Source: Diprion similis (lineage: Eukaryota; Arthropoda; Insecta; Hymenoptera; Diprionidae). From it: 64,000 nt of DNA. Made by a program: the position numbers and the translations under genes. The stretch spans positions 9,610,001 to 9,674,000 of the forward strand of contig NC_060116.1 in NCBI RefSeq assembly GCF_021155765.1, in the 5' to 3' direction. Shown here piece after piece: positions 23,111-35,011 of this stretch; the first letter of the stretch is position 1; each line of letters begins with the position of its first letter. Below the pieces are notes generated by a model. That model had not been told where the DNA came from. It worked only from the letters and a program-made list of their open reading frames with translations, and did no database searches.

Positions 23111-26100
23111 CTAAAACCAAGAATGCAGTGAGAGTAATTACGTTCTAGAATAAATTTCGTCAACAAAAAATGATAATTAGGCAGTCTACAGCGATTACAA
23201 TCACAATTTTCCACAAAACCAAGAGCCAAGGAGTGAAACATAGAATGGTGGTGGATCAAAAATTTAATAAAAACTTAGAAAAAAAGCGAAGGAAGCGAGT
23301 AGTTCTATTCTTCGCCAATTCAACTTGACGTAGCTTTAAAGAGATAATCGTTTTTAATTGAACCATAAATTGGATTGTCACAGCGAACCGTAAACATCAA
23401 GTAACTGGACAGTACAGCTTGAAAATGAAATGCCGTACAATTTTAAAGCTGACTGTAACTGATAAAAAGTTCCAGGCAAGTGCGGGAGACGAATCTGTCT
23501 CTTTAAGCAATTTTTTTTTTTGTTTTGTTTCATCGTATGCACGGCTATTTTCGTCTCACTACTCGTCAATAGATTTTTCGTGCGTCGTGGGCGGTTCTTT
23601 CATACAATATGTACCTACATATATAGTCTTCGCTTCGAGCTATAATTATTCCCACGGAGCATTAGTACAAATTTAACCGGATTCGGTCTAGAACGGGGAT
23701 CAAACAAACGTTTCGAACACCCACTGAGAGGTCGGGCTTATCAATTACGAGTCTTGAATCCAGCGAATCTGAATATTGCAAGGTAATAACCGGATTCGGT
23801 CTGCGCCAGTGCAGAGCTTTGAATATACCAACAAGCTTAATTTGCGCAGGGTCTGTTGAATATCATGCTTTAAATACCAATGGAAAAGTAATCTGGTCCG
23901 AAAACCCAGCCGCGTCTAGACAGTAAGGTTTCTTGTCTACCAGGTAGTTTGTGATGAACGGTACGTATTTCTGAAGAAACATATTACAAGTAATATCTTG
24001 GTTTACCAAAGGGTCGTTAGCCGCAAAAAAAAAAAATAAGGAAAAAACTACCCTATAAACTCACAAACGCTTTTCGATCACCGCATGTATAATTACTGAT
24101 ATTTAAACACCATAATTTCGGCTTATAGAGCTGTATAGCGACTCTTTTTTTACAAATATAAATAAACTAGCTGGCAATGTGCTTTCGGTCGGTGGTCCGA
24201 GTGGCCTCATTGGTATACCTAGACAAATAGGCACCTGGTATCGATCACCGAAGCCCCACGAAGAAATTCCAATTCGATACCTACTAGGCTACAGCGAGGT
24301 ACACAATTGAAGATTAAAGCTTTTTCGTGTTGACTAATTCAATTTGACGACCCCTGTGCAACTCTGGTAAAATTAGAAATTTTATCGTTTGGTAAAATCG
24401 GACGCAGCTCTGTGTAAGATCTAAATTTAATTGAAGTTTGATTAATGTTACTGCTGAAATACCAGGGATAAACTTAGATTAGAACATCTCACGTCTTATC
24501 TGTTAATATCGGACTACAGGGTGAAAGGGACCGTGAATATCGGCAGAAAGAAAAACAACAATAAGGTTGTGAGATACTGCAAATATCCTTCAAAGCCTAG
24601 AACTTCGGCTCGTGTACATGCTAATACAAACTCCTAACATTGGCTTCAACTTCCTTCGCCGTTCGAATTTGGGGCGGGCTTAAGAAACAAGCCCTTTCAA
24701 CGCGCAAGCAATCTATTATTGCTTTGCGAAATTTCCGAGGCAATCACTTTGCACGAATCGAAATTCATACGCATCTTTAAATCATATTGTTGAGACAATA
24801 ATTCAGCGAATTAATGTAACTTAATTTAGCGGTCCGGTAAATCGCTGCATCAAATATGGCCCATCGGAAAATTCATTTGGGACGAAGAACAAGCCATGCG
24901 TATAAAAGCCTCGTTCCAAAGTTAAATATCTTACAACCCCGAACAATCTGTATGAATTATTCAAATTCACGTAGAAGTTAAGCCGAATAGGAATGTAGAT
25001 ACACGGTTGTTAAATATCAACTAACTGCAGCTATTGAGGAGCCTAAACAGGGCCAGAATACTTTGGCAAAGGATTTTGTAGTGAATAATAAATTGACGAG
25101 ACGTCGCAAAATCGCTGTTCATAACGATATTATGAACAAAACTTGCGAGTGGTTATCATGGAACATCAATGCAAAGGCCGTCGATTGTATGTACTAGTGA
25201 GTGAAACTTTTCCTGCGTCAATATTTTTATTCATGAGATGAAAATGGGAATGCGAGTTTGGTCTACTATTTCTTTCATGATCGCGCAAAAACATTTTCGA
25301 TTTATTTGTTGGTCGTGCGTCGGAGTTACTTTACTTCTTCAAGTAATCCTTGGTGGAATCGGTCTCTGAAACTTGTTGGAAAAATATGAAATATTTCTCC
25401 TCTTTCTGGCCTCTACAGTCGATAAGATTGCCCTGATTCTTAGATTCGGGAATCTAGTTCAGATCTACTGGCCGAATGATCGGAAACGTTATCAAGAGAA
25501 TCCGTATCCCATTACCTCCAGGCATTCCCATTTGTTTTATTTCCCCTTGACTTGACAACAAAAGCGTCAAAGCTGTTGATTCCCACAACCATCTCATGCC
25601 TTAGCTTTAGTCAATTTTTCCGATAATTGAAGGGATGTCAGCACAACGGGTGGCGTGCAAGTAAAGCGAACAAAACTCGATGATCCGAGTATGATTTAAT
25701 ACACGTGAAGAGTTGTATATATCATATTCGAAGCCTGGAAGCAAGGTAGAAGCCGCAAAGTGTAAGAGGGTAAAACAGAAGACGCAGGGTTGCGCAACGA
25801 TTGGATGCACCTTGTGAAAACAAGTCGCGAAGAGCGAGATGTTCATCCCTTCCGCATCAATGTGACGTGATCACATTAAGATGAATCGTCAAAACTGCCG
25901 AATCGAAAAATAGAAGAAAAGAAAAAACCTTTAAAAAAATCTCAAGGAATATTATTTGCGTGAATGATGATGAACACGAATAAAATAACATCAACACTGT
26001 GTGATAAAAATGAATCTGAGCAAATTTTAATAACACAAGCTAAGATATGAACAATTTGAGTAAATATTTTATGATTACAAATTTGAAAATGATTGAAACT

Positions 26101-29100
26101 TCGGTCTTTTTGATCCGTTCTTCATACGTTTGTTGCTTACTTTGTTCAGAATAGAGATTGCCAGGGATCAGTTGCAAAAACTTTGACAAAAAATAATCCC
26201 AAGTCGATGAAAATAATTTTTTTTTAAGTACGGTGCAACATATGTAAGTCGAAAATTATATTTGCTGCAGTTGACGAGATAAATGAACAGAAAAAAAATT
26301 ACGATAAATTAAATCAAAAATGTAAGAGCTTAATTTTGATCATTTTGATCATTCTAATTACAAAATATTTTCTTAAATTTTCAATTCTTAGTGTAGCTTC
26401 TGTCATTCGAGTTCGCTCATCAGATTCGTTAATATTGTATCACAATATACACCATCTTTGGCACAAATAATATTGCTGAGTACTTTTTAAACAGCATTTT
26501 CGTTCTTCTTGACGTTTGATTCAGACGATTCCGACCGATTCATCCTTGAACAAGGAATCCGTGATTCTTCGTGAAGTCCAGACGTTAATGAAAACACGCG
26601 GAATCACGTGACGCACGTATAATATATTTATATAACGTACTATGAATAATCGAGAAGTTGTACTGGGATTGAAAAGCATCGATCTGAATCATAGGTCAAC
26701 TGGCTTCAATTTATTCCAGCTTGATCAGAAAGCAAATACAGTCATTTCTCCTATAGGAATTTAATAAATTATATAATAACTAAAGAGAATGAACGCGGTA
26801 CTTTTCCACGTCTGAAGGTGCAAGCGAAACACTCGTATTGTCCTAAAGAGCCAGATTATTGCAAAATCCAATTTTTATACCCGTGTTAATATTCAGTGTG
26901 ACCATAAAGGCGTACGATTTTCCAGCTTGAAATATTACGACTTGAGCGTGCTTCTCCGGAGAACGAATCCCATTTCAGATTTAACGCCTTTTCATCTTTG
27001 TACCAAGACGCGAATCACTTTACGAGTAACCTGATTACTTGGACCCCGTAGGGTTACTTTTCATCGAGTTTCAATCCTCCGGGAAATATACGATAGAAAA
27101 CTATTAATAAAACGACACGTTGATTGCCCTTAAAATGTTGCATAGATGCCTCAACTTTTCGCTTCCGAAATTGTCTCTTCTAAAGTTTCTGCTAATCGAA
27201 AATCGAAACGGTGGTATTTTCCGAATTTTGACAATGACGCCGCGATTATTCAACGTTTCAATTTCACCCGTAGAAAAATCTGAGCAAAGCTTTTCTCCAC
27301 CCCTTAGAAAAGCATTTTTCACCATCTTCAGGGTAATTTCCAAATGCATCATACTTAGGGATAGTAATACTCGAGCAATTTTTCGTTGTTCCAGCTATTT
27401 TCAAAACTGTATATTAACCATTCCACCAGCAGATCATTCTCCAAAATGCAAACTTAAGTTAAGAACTAAAAACAAAGAATACAGTAACTGTAAATTTTTT
27501 CGTGCACAACAACAAACGTACATGTAAATCCGTTTCTGCCACGTTGCTCATTTCTCGGCTTCAACAGCTTCTAGTCTTTCCTATTTGTTACTGCCGATCT
27601 TCTTCAACTCTGTGGCTTAATCTCTTGATCAAAGGATGCAACTGTTAGTCGGTGACACTGAAACGGTGCGTAGAAACGTCAAACGTCAAGCAAACGGAGC
27701 ACCGGGAATGAGAACTGTCGCGTATTCTGTAGGCGAACGCAGACTGCGTTTGCGGACGAGAGGAACCGCGTCGAAGCGCCGCGACGTCCGTCGTTCCCCA
27801 GAAACGCAACCCCTACCTTTCGCTTCGATTCACTCTAACAACAAGCGAAGAAGCCAAACTCACCAGAATCCGTGGTACCTGTTCATTTTATCAAGCAGAA
27901 AATTCTGGGAGTTAAAAATTCGGAATTCTGGCAATAGTTTTGCAAAGGTGGGAGAAACAGCTCCTGTACGTGTTCACCAAGTGTAGCAACTTTTTGGGGA
28001 CACGAAAAAAAATGTCACTTCCCTGCACTGTACAAGAAATGCGAGAAAATAATTCTTCAATTGTGTTTAGTTTACAGTGTTTGATTGAAAATTTTTTGAT
28101 TGATTCGGTGATTAAATTTTTTACAAATATGGAAGAGATGTGTTACGCATTGAACATATGAAAATGTTGACTATGTTGAGGAAAAATTAATTTTAGTTCA
28201 CTCGAGATTATAAGCTAATTCGATTAGGTAATATATTCCACAAACGACTTTTTAAAAAAGAAATCGGGCGTGAATAAATTTTGTTTAGAGTAACTCTGCA
28301 GGCACTTGGTTGTTGATAAAACTAACAAAGAGAGAGGGAGATGAACGGATAGGTAGGGAAAAATATTTCGTGAGAATTCTCATTAAGAGAATTAACTCGG
28401 TCTAGAACGCGTTCAATCTGAAATTTAATTATCAAGCCAGCGTTCACGTGGTTCATCGTGTGATTAGTTCTTTGGTCTGCAAATCCCAGCTACACAACTA
28501 TTACCACAAATTACGCACTATAACATCCAATCTCGATTCGGGATTAGCAAAGAAGTTTTATAAACAAAGAAGTTTTTTATCGTTGAAACTAGATTTCCTT
28601 TAATATCTTTACCTAAATCCTTGGCCATGCCTCAACGAAAAATCATTACCAGCCACTAAATATTTTTTCACCATTCTTAAATGAGAGAAGACAATTTTAT
28701 ATTTAAAACAACAATTCTTTTCTTTTTTTTTTTATCACTGTACAGACATGCGCCATACATAAAGTTCCAGAAGTAGAGTAGCTGGCATTATATATGATAC
28801 ACTAATTCGAGGACCCTTAAGAGTTCTCTTAACTCATGTTACTGCGCAGAACTTGAATAGCCTCAGCTCGATTTTATGATGCAAGGGACTTTGACTTGAC
28901 CTCCACGAATTACATATGTACGTATCCTGCAGATGATGTGAGACGAATCCTCAGTTTTGTGGAGCGAGATAATACTAAGTATGTATGTACTCAGGTCTGA
29001 TGTCTTGCATACTGTACTACCCGCTTTTTATTTTTTATTTTCATTTATTCCTCATCAATTTTAACTGCGAATTACGTACGCTCGGGTGAGCGAGATCCCC

Positions 29101-32021
29101 GCGATCCAGATACAACGCAATTACCACAAGCCAATTAATTAGGATAGCCGCTGACACGACCCAGGCTAACTCGCTCAATTAATTTATTTGCTCGGCTTGC
29201 ATGATAAGAGACTTCTTCTGCTTTTCTTCTCTTCTTGCCAAACGTCGACGGTTCACCGACCCAATGACCTGCATGGGATCTTGGAGAGCAAATGGGAACA
29301 GCTGCAGATAGTGATTCGAGGAGGCGTCGAATTCCCTTTAGAATTCAAGACCATCCATCATAGTTCGGAAACTTCTGGGGGTCTAAAATCCGATTTATTT
29401 AAGGTAGAACAACCTTGAAGGACTATCCATAATTTTTATCCCATTTCGCAGCTGGTCATCGTTCTGATTCGGCTTACAGCCGCGTTCCTCTTGCTTTCAG
29501 GATTCGGTCGAACGTTGTTATTAAGTGGCAAGTGGAAACCATGAATCGCACGTTTTTCCACTGACTAGTAATGTGAATAGTCCTCGTCTCTAAGTCAGTT
29601 GACAATTGAGACGAGAAACGAATGAGGAATAACGCATTCGGTATAGAGGCGGTCCGTTTATCAGAAGGAATAGCATTGAAAGCTCGTTTCAATTCGATTT
29701 CCGTTATCGACACCACATTGTTGGAAGATCTCCGCGAGGTGTCAATTCCTTGGAAAAACAAGGCGTGGAAATGGTCTCGTTTAGATTCGCGACGTCGAGT
29801 TACGTGAGCGTGTCGGAATTCAGGTCAATAAAAGCGCGTCACGAATTATCTTTGTCTGCTGGTGAGAGCGGACCGCGTTCTTTGAAATGTCTAAGCGTGT
29901 GGAAAAGCCTTCTCGAACGTGCAGTTCGAGTTTTATAGAAGCACAGAATTCCCTACAAGCACAAATTAATATCCAGTAAAATAGGGAACGGTGAGAGGAG
30001 GACGAAAGAAAGCCTGTCAAGCAGGAAGTAGTTAATCGTTAATTAATAAATCTAACTGACAGCGGTAAATAACTGTATAATCCGATACCACTAGGTGACT
30101 ACTAGAGCTATCAATGGCGGAGTGGATTAAATTGGCATCTGATTGACTGGAAGCCGCATCGCATTTGCATTCAAACTTCCCTGGCGTTCCTTTTGGTATT
30201 CCCTTGACACCGACTAACCCGAACGACAAACAAAGTTCAGTTTCGTGGCAAACTTTTCGTAGAGTCCAAATCTTGCAACGCCAGGCTTTGATGTAAAAGT
30301 TGCGGACTCGCAATCAGTTTTTACAATACCTAAACTAAATTCCAAATACGAAGCCCAAGCGAATTTGGAGTTCGGAAATAAATTTAAAAATGAATATCGT
30401 AACTCGCTTTGAACAATTTCCCAGGAGAATTTTCCAGCCGCCGAAAGTGGAAGTTGAGGCGAATTGCACTTCACCGATTTCCTTATTCCTCCCGTGTGTA
30501 ATCAAGTGAAGATCCTGTGAATAAGCTCTTCGAAAACAAACTAATCTTGCCAATGTAACAAAAGCTAATCTCTGCTTTGTATTCGTATCAATAAGCTCCG
30601 CTTTGTACCGATCCATAATTGCAAGTTGAAGCATCGTTAAAAATTTCACGAATGCAATCTACGCCACTTTAGCATCCTTCTTTACATTCCAGGGTAAAAT
30701 GCAATGCAATTTTTCTTCCGTATATAGCCGTTTGCGGCTTCTGTTTCAGAATTCTTGGCTTTGTTACGATTCGGTTTCATAACACGTTAAAAAATTCGCA
30801 CACAGATTTAGGACTTGTGATATAACTTTTGCACAATACGCGATCGGTACAGTTGGCAACCGTGATTCTAAGGAAAATCTATTTTCTGTAGACTTTAGGG
30901 CTTTCTGCGACTTTTTAAGGGACCCATAGATCACGTAAGGTTGTTCATTTTTTTTCTCTTTCTGATAGCGAAAGAAAAGGGACGAAAGCGGATAGCCACT
31001 GATCCCTACCGAGCGAGGGAATATAGAGACATTTCTTACGTAGGTATATCCCGTCGTAAAAATACTGTCAAATCTACCCAGCTCAGCGTTTACTTTCCTA
31101 GATAGTACCTATAACTACACGGTGATTGATTCAAGATCGAAATCCAAAAATAGCTAAAATTGAGAAGTTACGGAAAATAAAGAGATGGAAAAGGGTTGAG
31201 AATAAACCTTCGTGATCAGAGGATAAGCCATTAAGTAAATTCAAAGAATCTAATTTTTCATCTGGAATTTCTCATGTATTTTCCTCGCGTAGAATCTGTG
31301 CTCCATTCATCTTCGTCAGATTCCTGACTAAAAAATACAACCGCAAGAAAGGGATGAGAAGTGATGAATCACGTAACCGTAAGGCTAACCCCCAATTAAA
31401 TTTAGAGTCATGATTAGAAGTTGAGAATTTTGAGGCCAATCAAGCTGAGGGTTGAGTAATAATTCTCACGCCCTCGTACCGTAAAAATCTTTATACCCAA
31501 CGCGAAAAGTATATCAGCAAAAATCTCGAGCGTCTTGGTAATAACGTTGCATCATATTCAACGCGGTATCAAATCATAATAAATAATGAATTCTCGTGGA
31601 ATGGTAGCTGATCGATGCGCCAGGATTGCTCGAAGGATAATTGCGAAGTGACGACCAACCGTGAAAAACCTCACGTTTTCGATCATGGAAGACAAGATTA
31701 ATCTCCTGCAGGGTGTTATAATGAAAAGCCTTCTCGATTCGTGAATATCGGCTTAAATCCCTTTGACACGCCAATATTAAGGCTTTTCTAATCGGCCAAC
31801 GTCTTTTCCAGACTACTCAAAACTCCTGTCAAAAACGGTGTGAATATCCGCGTCTTGACTTTCATGTCAGTGCATGGAGAGATAAATTCGAACTTTCGCC
31901 ATAGCTGTTACCAAGCCACAAAACTCGAAGCGCCAAAGTCTAGAAATGTAGAAGAACAATCGGTTGTCGTCGTTTCGATTCCAGACGTATGGACGTCTGT
32001 CCACATTCGCAAAGCATTGAA
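23111..32021. other. Large stretch without recognised exons; probable MESK2 5' introns and flank
   Basis: MESK2 lacks its start exon, so some or all of this DNA is likely its 5' intron or promoter. The most GC-rich part is about 27640-27830, with many CpG; it opens a 116-codon plus frame of no recognisable type and could be a promoter or untranslated exon. A 16-bp direct repeat (TAACCGGATTCGGTCT) occurs at 23674-23689 and 23787-23802. Other frames are short and lack splice-supported continuation. I could not find an exon ending in phase 0 that would supply the MESK2 N-terminus. Confidence 0.35.
23674..23802. repeat. Pair of 16-bp direct repeats
   Basis: TAACCGGATTCGGTCT occurs exactly at 23674-23689 and at 23787-23802, 113 bp apart. 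Nothing else in the surrounding sequence is shared. It may be chance or a regulatory motif pair. Confidence 0.5.
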
Positions 32022-35011
32022 ATGCCGAAAGATGAGGTAAAGTTTTTCAGTTTATAAACTTAAAGTACGAGTCACGCCATTTCCTCGATAAATTTCTCTC
32101 TTAGGAAGAAAACGAGGTCGAAAACGTTTTCAAACTGTCAATTTTGACCCCATTGACCCAATATCTCAGAGCTTTCTTTGACGCTCGACACAATCTGGCA
32201 CCCGACGAATTTCTCAAGGCTATTTACATCCCGGAAAAACCTTCCCCGAAGACTTCTCGCAAGCATGCCGCCTGTGCAGTCGAAACGCGGAAAACCATAC
32301 CCAAGGATTTACAGGTTAAGTTCTTCGTGCCTCGCGTTGTCGGAGGAAAATCCGGTCTTCTTTGGAATTCCAATTTTCCCCAACATTTAATATGTTTCCT
32401 AATTTGTTCAGGCGCCGCCAGTTCCTTTACAGAAGCCAATAGCTCGACTCTTCTTCGAGATAACAAGGCTTCAACCTTTTATATGTAAGGTGGTTCAGGA
32501 GTTTTGCAAACGTCGAAATCGTCGAGGTGAGATGGACGCGCCAGAGGCTATTGGTAAGCGATTTCACCGGCTTTTTATATCATCATTTTGCACTCAGTTT
32601 TGATAAGGGAATTCGATTTTGCACATGCGACAGCGTTATCTTACGTCCTGATCTACCGGACGTCCGTCGTCTGCATCAGCGACGTTATAGACTGCCTGAT
32701 GCTTTTCGACGTCTCAAAGGTGCTGGCTTTGCTATCCTTTCTGTTGACTCCCAAGCTTGCTTCATGGTTCTACGTCACCGGCTGCGACGTCTTCGACGTT
32801 GAATTTGTCGAGCAGAAAATTCTGCAACCATTTACCACGGCTGTACCAGTCCTCCAGGTATTCATCTGAAGAAAGGAATTAAATATCAATCCGAGTAAAA
32901 CAGGGGAAAATCATTAGTCAAGTTTACTTAAAAAATTTCATCTGTATTTTAAGACGATATACACGACCCTTCTCGCGTCTAGACGCCCTAAAGTTTCGCC
33001 AAAGAAGGTCACGATCCCTGTCCAAATGAATGTCCTCAGACGAATAAGGAGGTTGCCTGCAGGACCTGTTTGCACTCCAGAGGTTTGACGCGTTTTTATA
33101 AATCAGTTAAAGAATCGTCCAAGCCTAGAGATGTTCCGCAGATGGTTTTCAAAGCGCCGGTGCAACCAGTACCAAAAACGTTGTACAAGCCTCCAAAGAT
33201 AGAGTCGAAAATCGCTAACCTTCGACACGAGAATCGCGTACAAGCAGCTCAACGCTTGGAACATGCAAACGCCAAGGTTCCTGCTTGTTTTAAAACCGAG
33301 AAAAGCAAACGGTACCAGCGGCTTCTCAACGAAGTTGCCGAAGCGAGGATTAAGTGTCGACGACCGATCGTTGCCAAGAGGATTCCCACGTTTAAGGTGA
33401 AATCGTTCAAAGTTCGCGTACTTTGTTGTTTGGGTAGTTGAACTGAAAGCGTTTGACCTCGGAGCAAAATCGAATTTAATTTAAAGTGATGTCGCGTCGA
33501 ACTACCCTTGTTACCTTAATCCGTAGACTTTCGAACGGCAGTTAATTTCCAAACGTCTTCCAGAATGTGCAGATAAAAAATACCGTAACGACCATCCTGA
33601 GAGAAGGTGCGCGAATATCAAGCGGAGAAGTTAAAGAAGTGGAAAAGTAAGTTAGATATTAAGTAAATTCAATCATCCCCTCTTGAACCTTGGAGGGTTC
33701 TTCAAATCGTGAGGCAATTTTCCAAGTTCTCTAGACTTCTAATTGTCCCAAACATTGGAAGTTCCTCTTCGCCAACAACAACTTCCGCAATTTGATACCA
33801 TGCAGATTGAAGGAGTTGATGAAGGGGTCGTTCGACCCGTCGGAGGTGCAGAGACTGGAAGAGGATGTGAGGCGTTGGGAGAAGGAAGAGAGGTTGCGAA
33901 AAATTGAGGAAAAACACCTCGCGGGTCTAATCAGTTACGAAGAATCACTTCTGGCAAAGCAGCAGCTCGCTGACGAGGCCAAAGCACAAGGAGACAGAGT
34001 TCGTTTGGAAGTAAGTCCGCCTGTAATTGGTCATCTAACCGAATTCGTGAACCACCATTTGCATCTGCACCTCAATGTTCCAGAGGGAAAAGCTCAACGC
34101 AAAGTTGGAAAAATACCGTGCAGAGGAGATGGAAAAGCTGAGACGAACCGTGGAAAAGTGTCACGAAGCCGAGCAGGTGGCAAAGCACGCGTACACGTCT
34201 ATGGTGGACGAAAAACGTCAGAAAGGTAAGACGCATTTCTTAGGATGATAATTGCAAGACGAGGCTAAACTTGGACGATATTATAACGCCGTATTGAAGC
34301 TGCGGAAGTAGCTGAGGAGTCGCGGAGGATAAAGATTTGTCTGATCGAACAGAAGGAGGAAGAACTACGAAGAAAACTTCAGATGATCCAGGAAATTAAA
34401 AGACTTCAGTCTTTGCAAGGTCACCGTGCCAATAAGGAACTCGATCAGGCGGAAACCGGCAGACTAGGACTGATGTGTGAAATGTCATTAGCCGAGGTCC
34501 GTTCACCGAGATAGTTCATTCACAGATAAAATCATTCCTCGCTCCGTTCACCCTTGTCATCTCTTCCTCGCCGATTTTTCCAGCTGAAAGAACGGCTTTA
34601 TCTCGCCAAGGATAAATGGCGGGATGAATTGATCTCCCGAAGGGAGGCGGTCAAGGAACGTCGTCGGAAGCAAAAAGATCTCGTTGATTGTGTTCAGAAG
34701 ATGATCAACGAGCACCGAGGCTCTAAGTCTGTATTTCATTCCGCGACGTAAAGAGGATTCTTTGTCAGAATCTGTGATTAAACGGACTCGTTTATTACAG
34801 ACAAATCGTTTCTCGCCAGCAAACACCTGTTGTCTACGACAATTCGAAAATCTTGGAAACTCCCGAGCTCGAAGCTCTTCGCCGGAAGTTGGATGACCGC
34901 CGGATAAAACGAATACATAGAATGAATACACCGAGCACGAACGTCATATTCAAGTCAAAACTATTGACTAATTCGTCGGAGTGTTTTACGCCGATGAAAA
35001 ATCGAATTTAG
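32022..35011 (+). CDS. CFAP99: Cilia- and flagella-associated protein 99 (CFAP99)
   Basis: CFAP99 is a coiled-coil axonemal protein; in an insect it would be expected in sperm flagella and/or chordotonal cilia. Twelve exons: 32022-32036, 32105-32314, 32412-32526, 32634-32857, 32954-33082, 33142-33396, 33564-33646, 33806-34010, 34084-34225, 34300-34496, 34584-34747 and 34801-35011 (stop TAG), total 649 aa. The N-terminal half (about residues 6-230) is a helical domain containing LLSFLLTPKLASWF and VEFVEQKILQPF. After the link KTLYKPPKIESKI comes TTILREGARI, then a highly charged coiled coil from about 344 to 600 with LISYEESLLAKQ and GLMCEMSLAEV, which match the family closely. One border is uncertain: the donor CCAGAG|GTTTGA at 33083 is weak. 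The acceptor used (CCGCAG|ATGG, 33142) keeps phase, whereas the stronger-looking acceptor before 33105 would need a different donor. ATTAAA at 35102-35107 may be the poly(A) signal; a T23 run follows the stop. Confidence 0.88.

Noticed and set aside
24185-24270. GTCCGAGTGG-type string resembling a tRNA D-arm
   Set aside because: No T-arm consensus and no acceptor stem at the expected distance.
27104-27527. Overlapping 82- and 135-codon frames on opposite strands
   Set aside because: Composition is that of AT-rich non-coding DNA, with no family resemblance or splice-linked partner.
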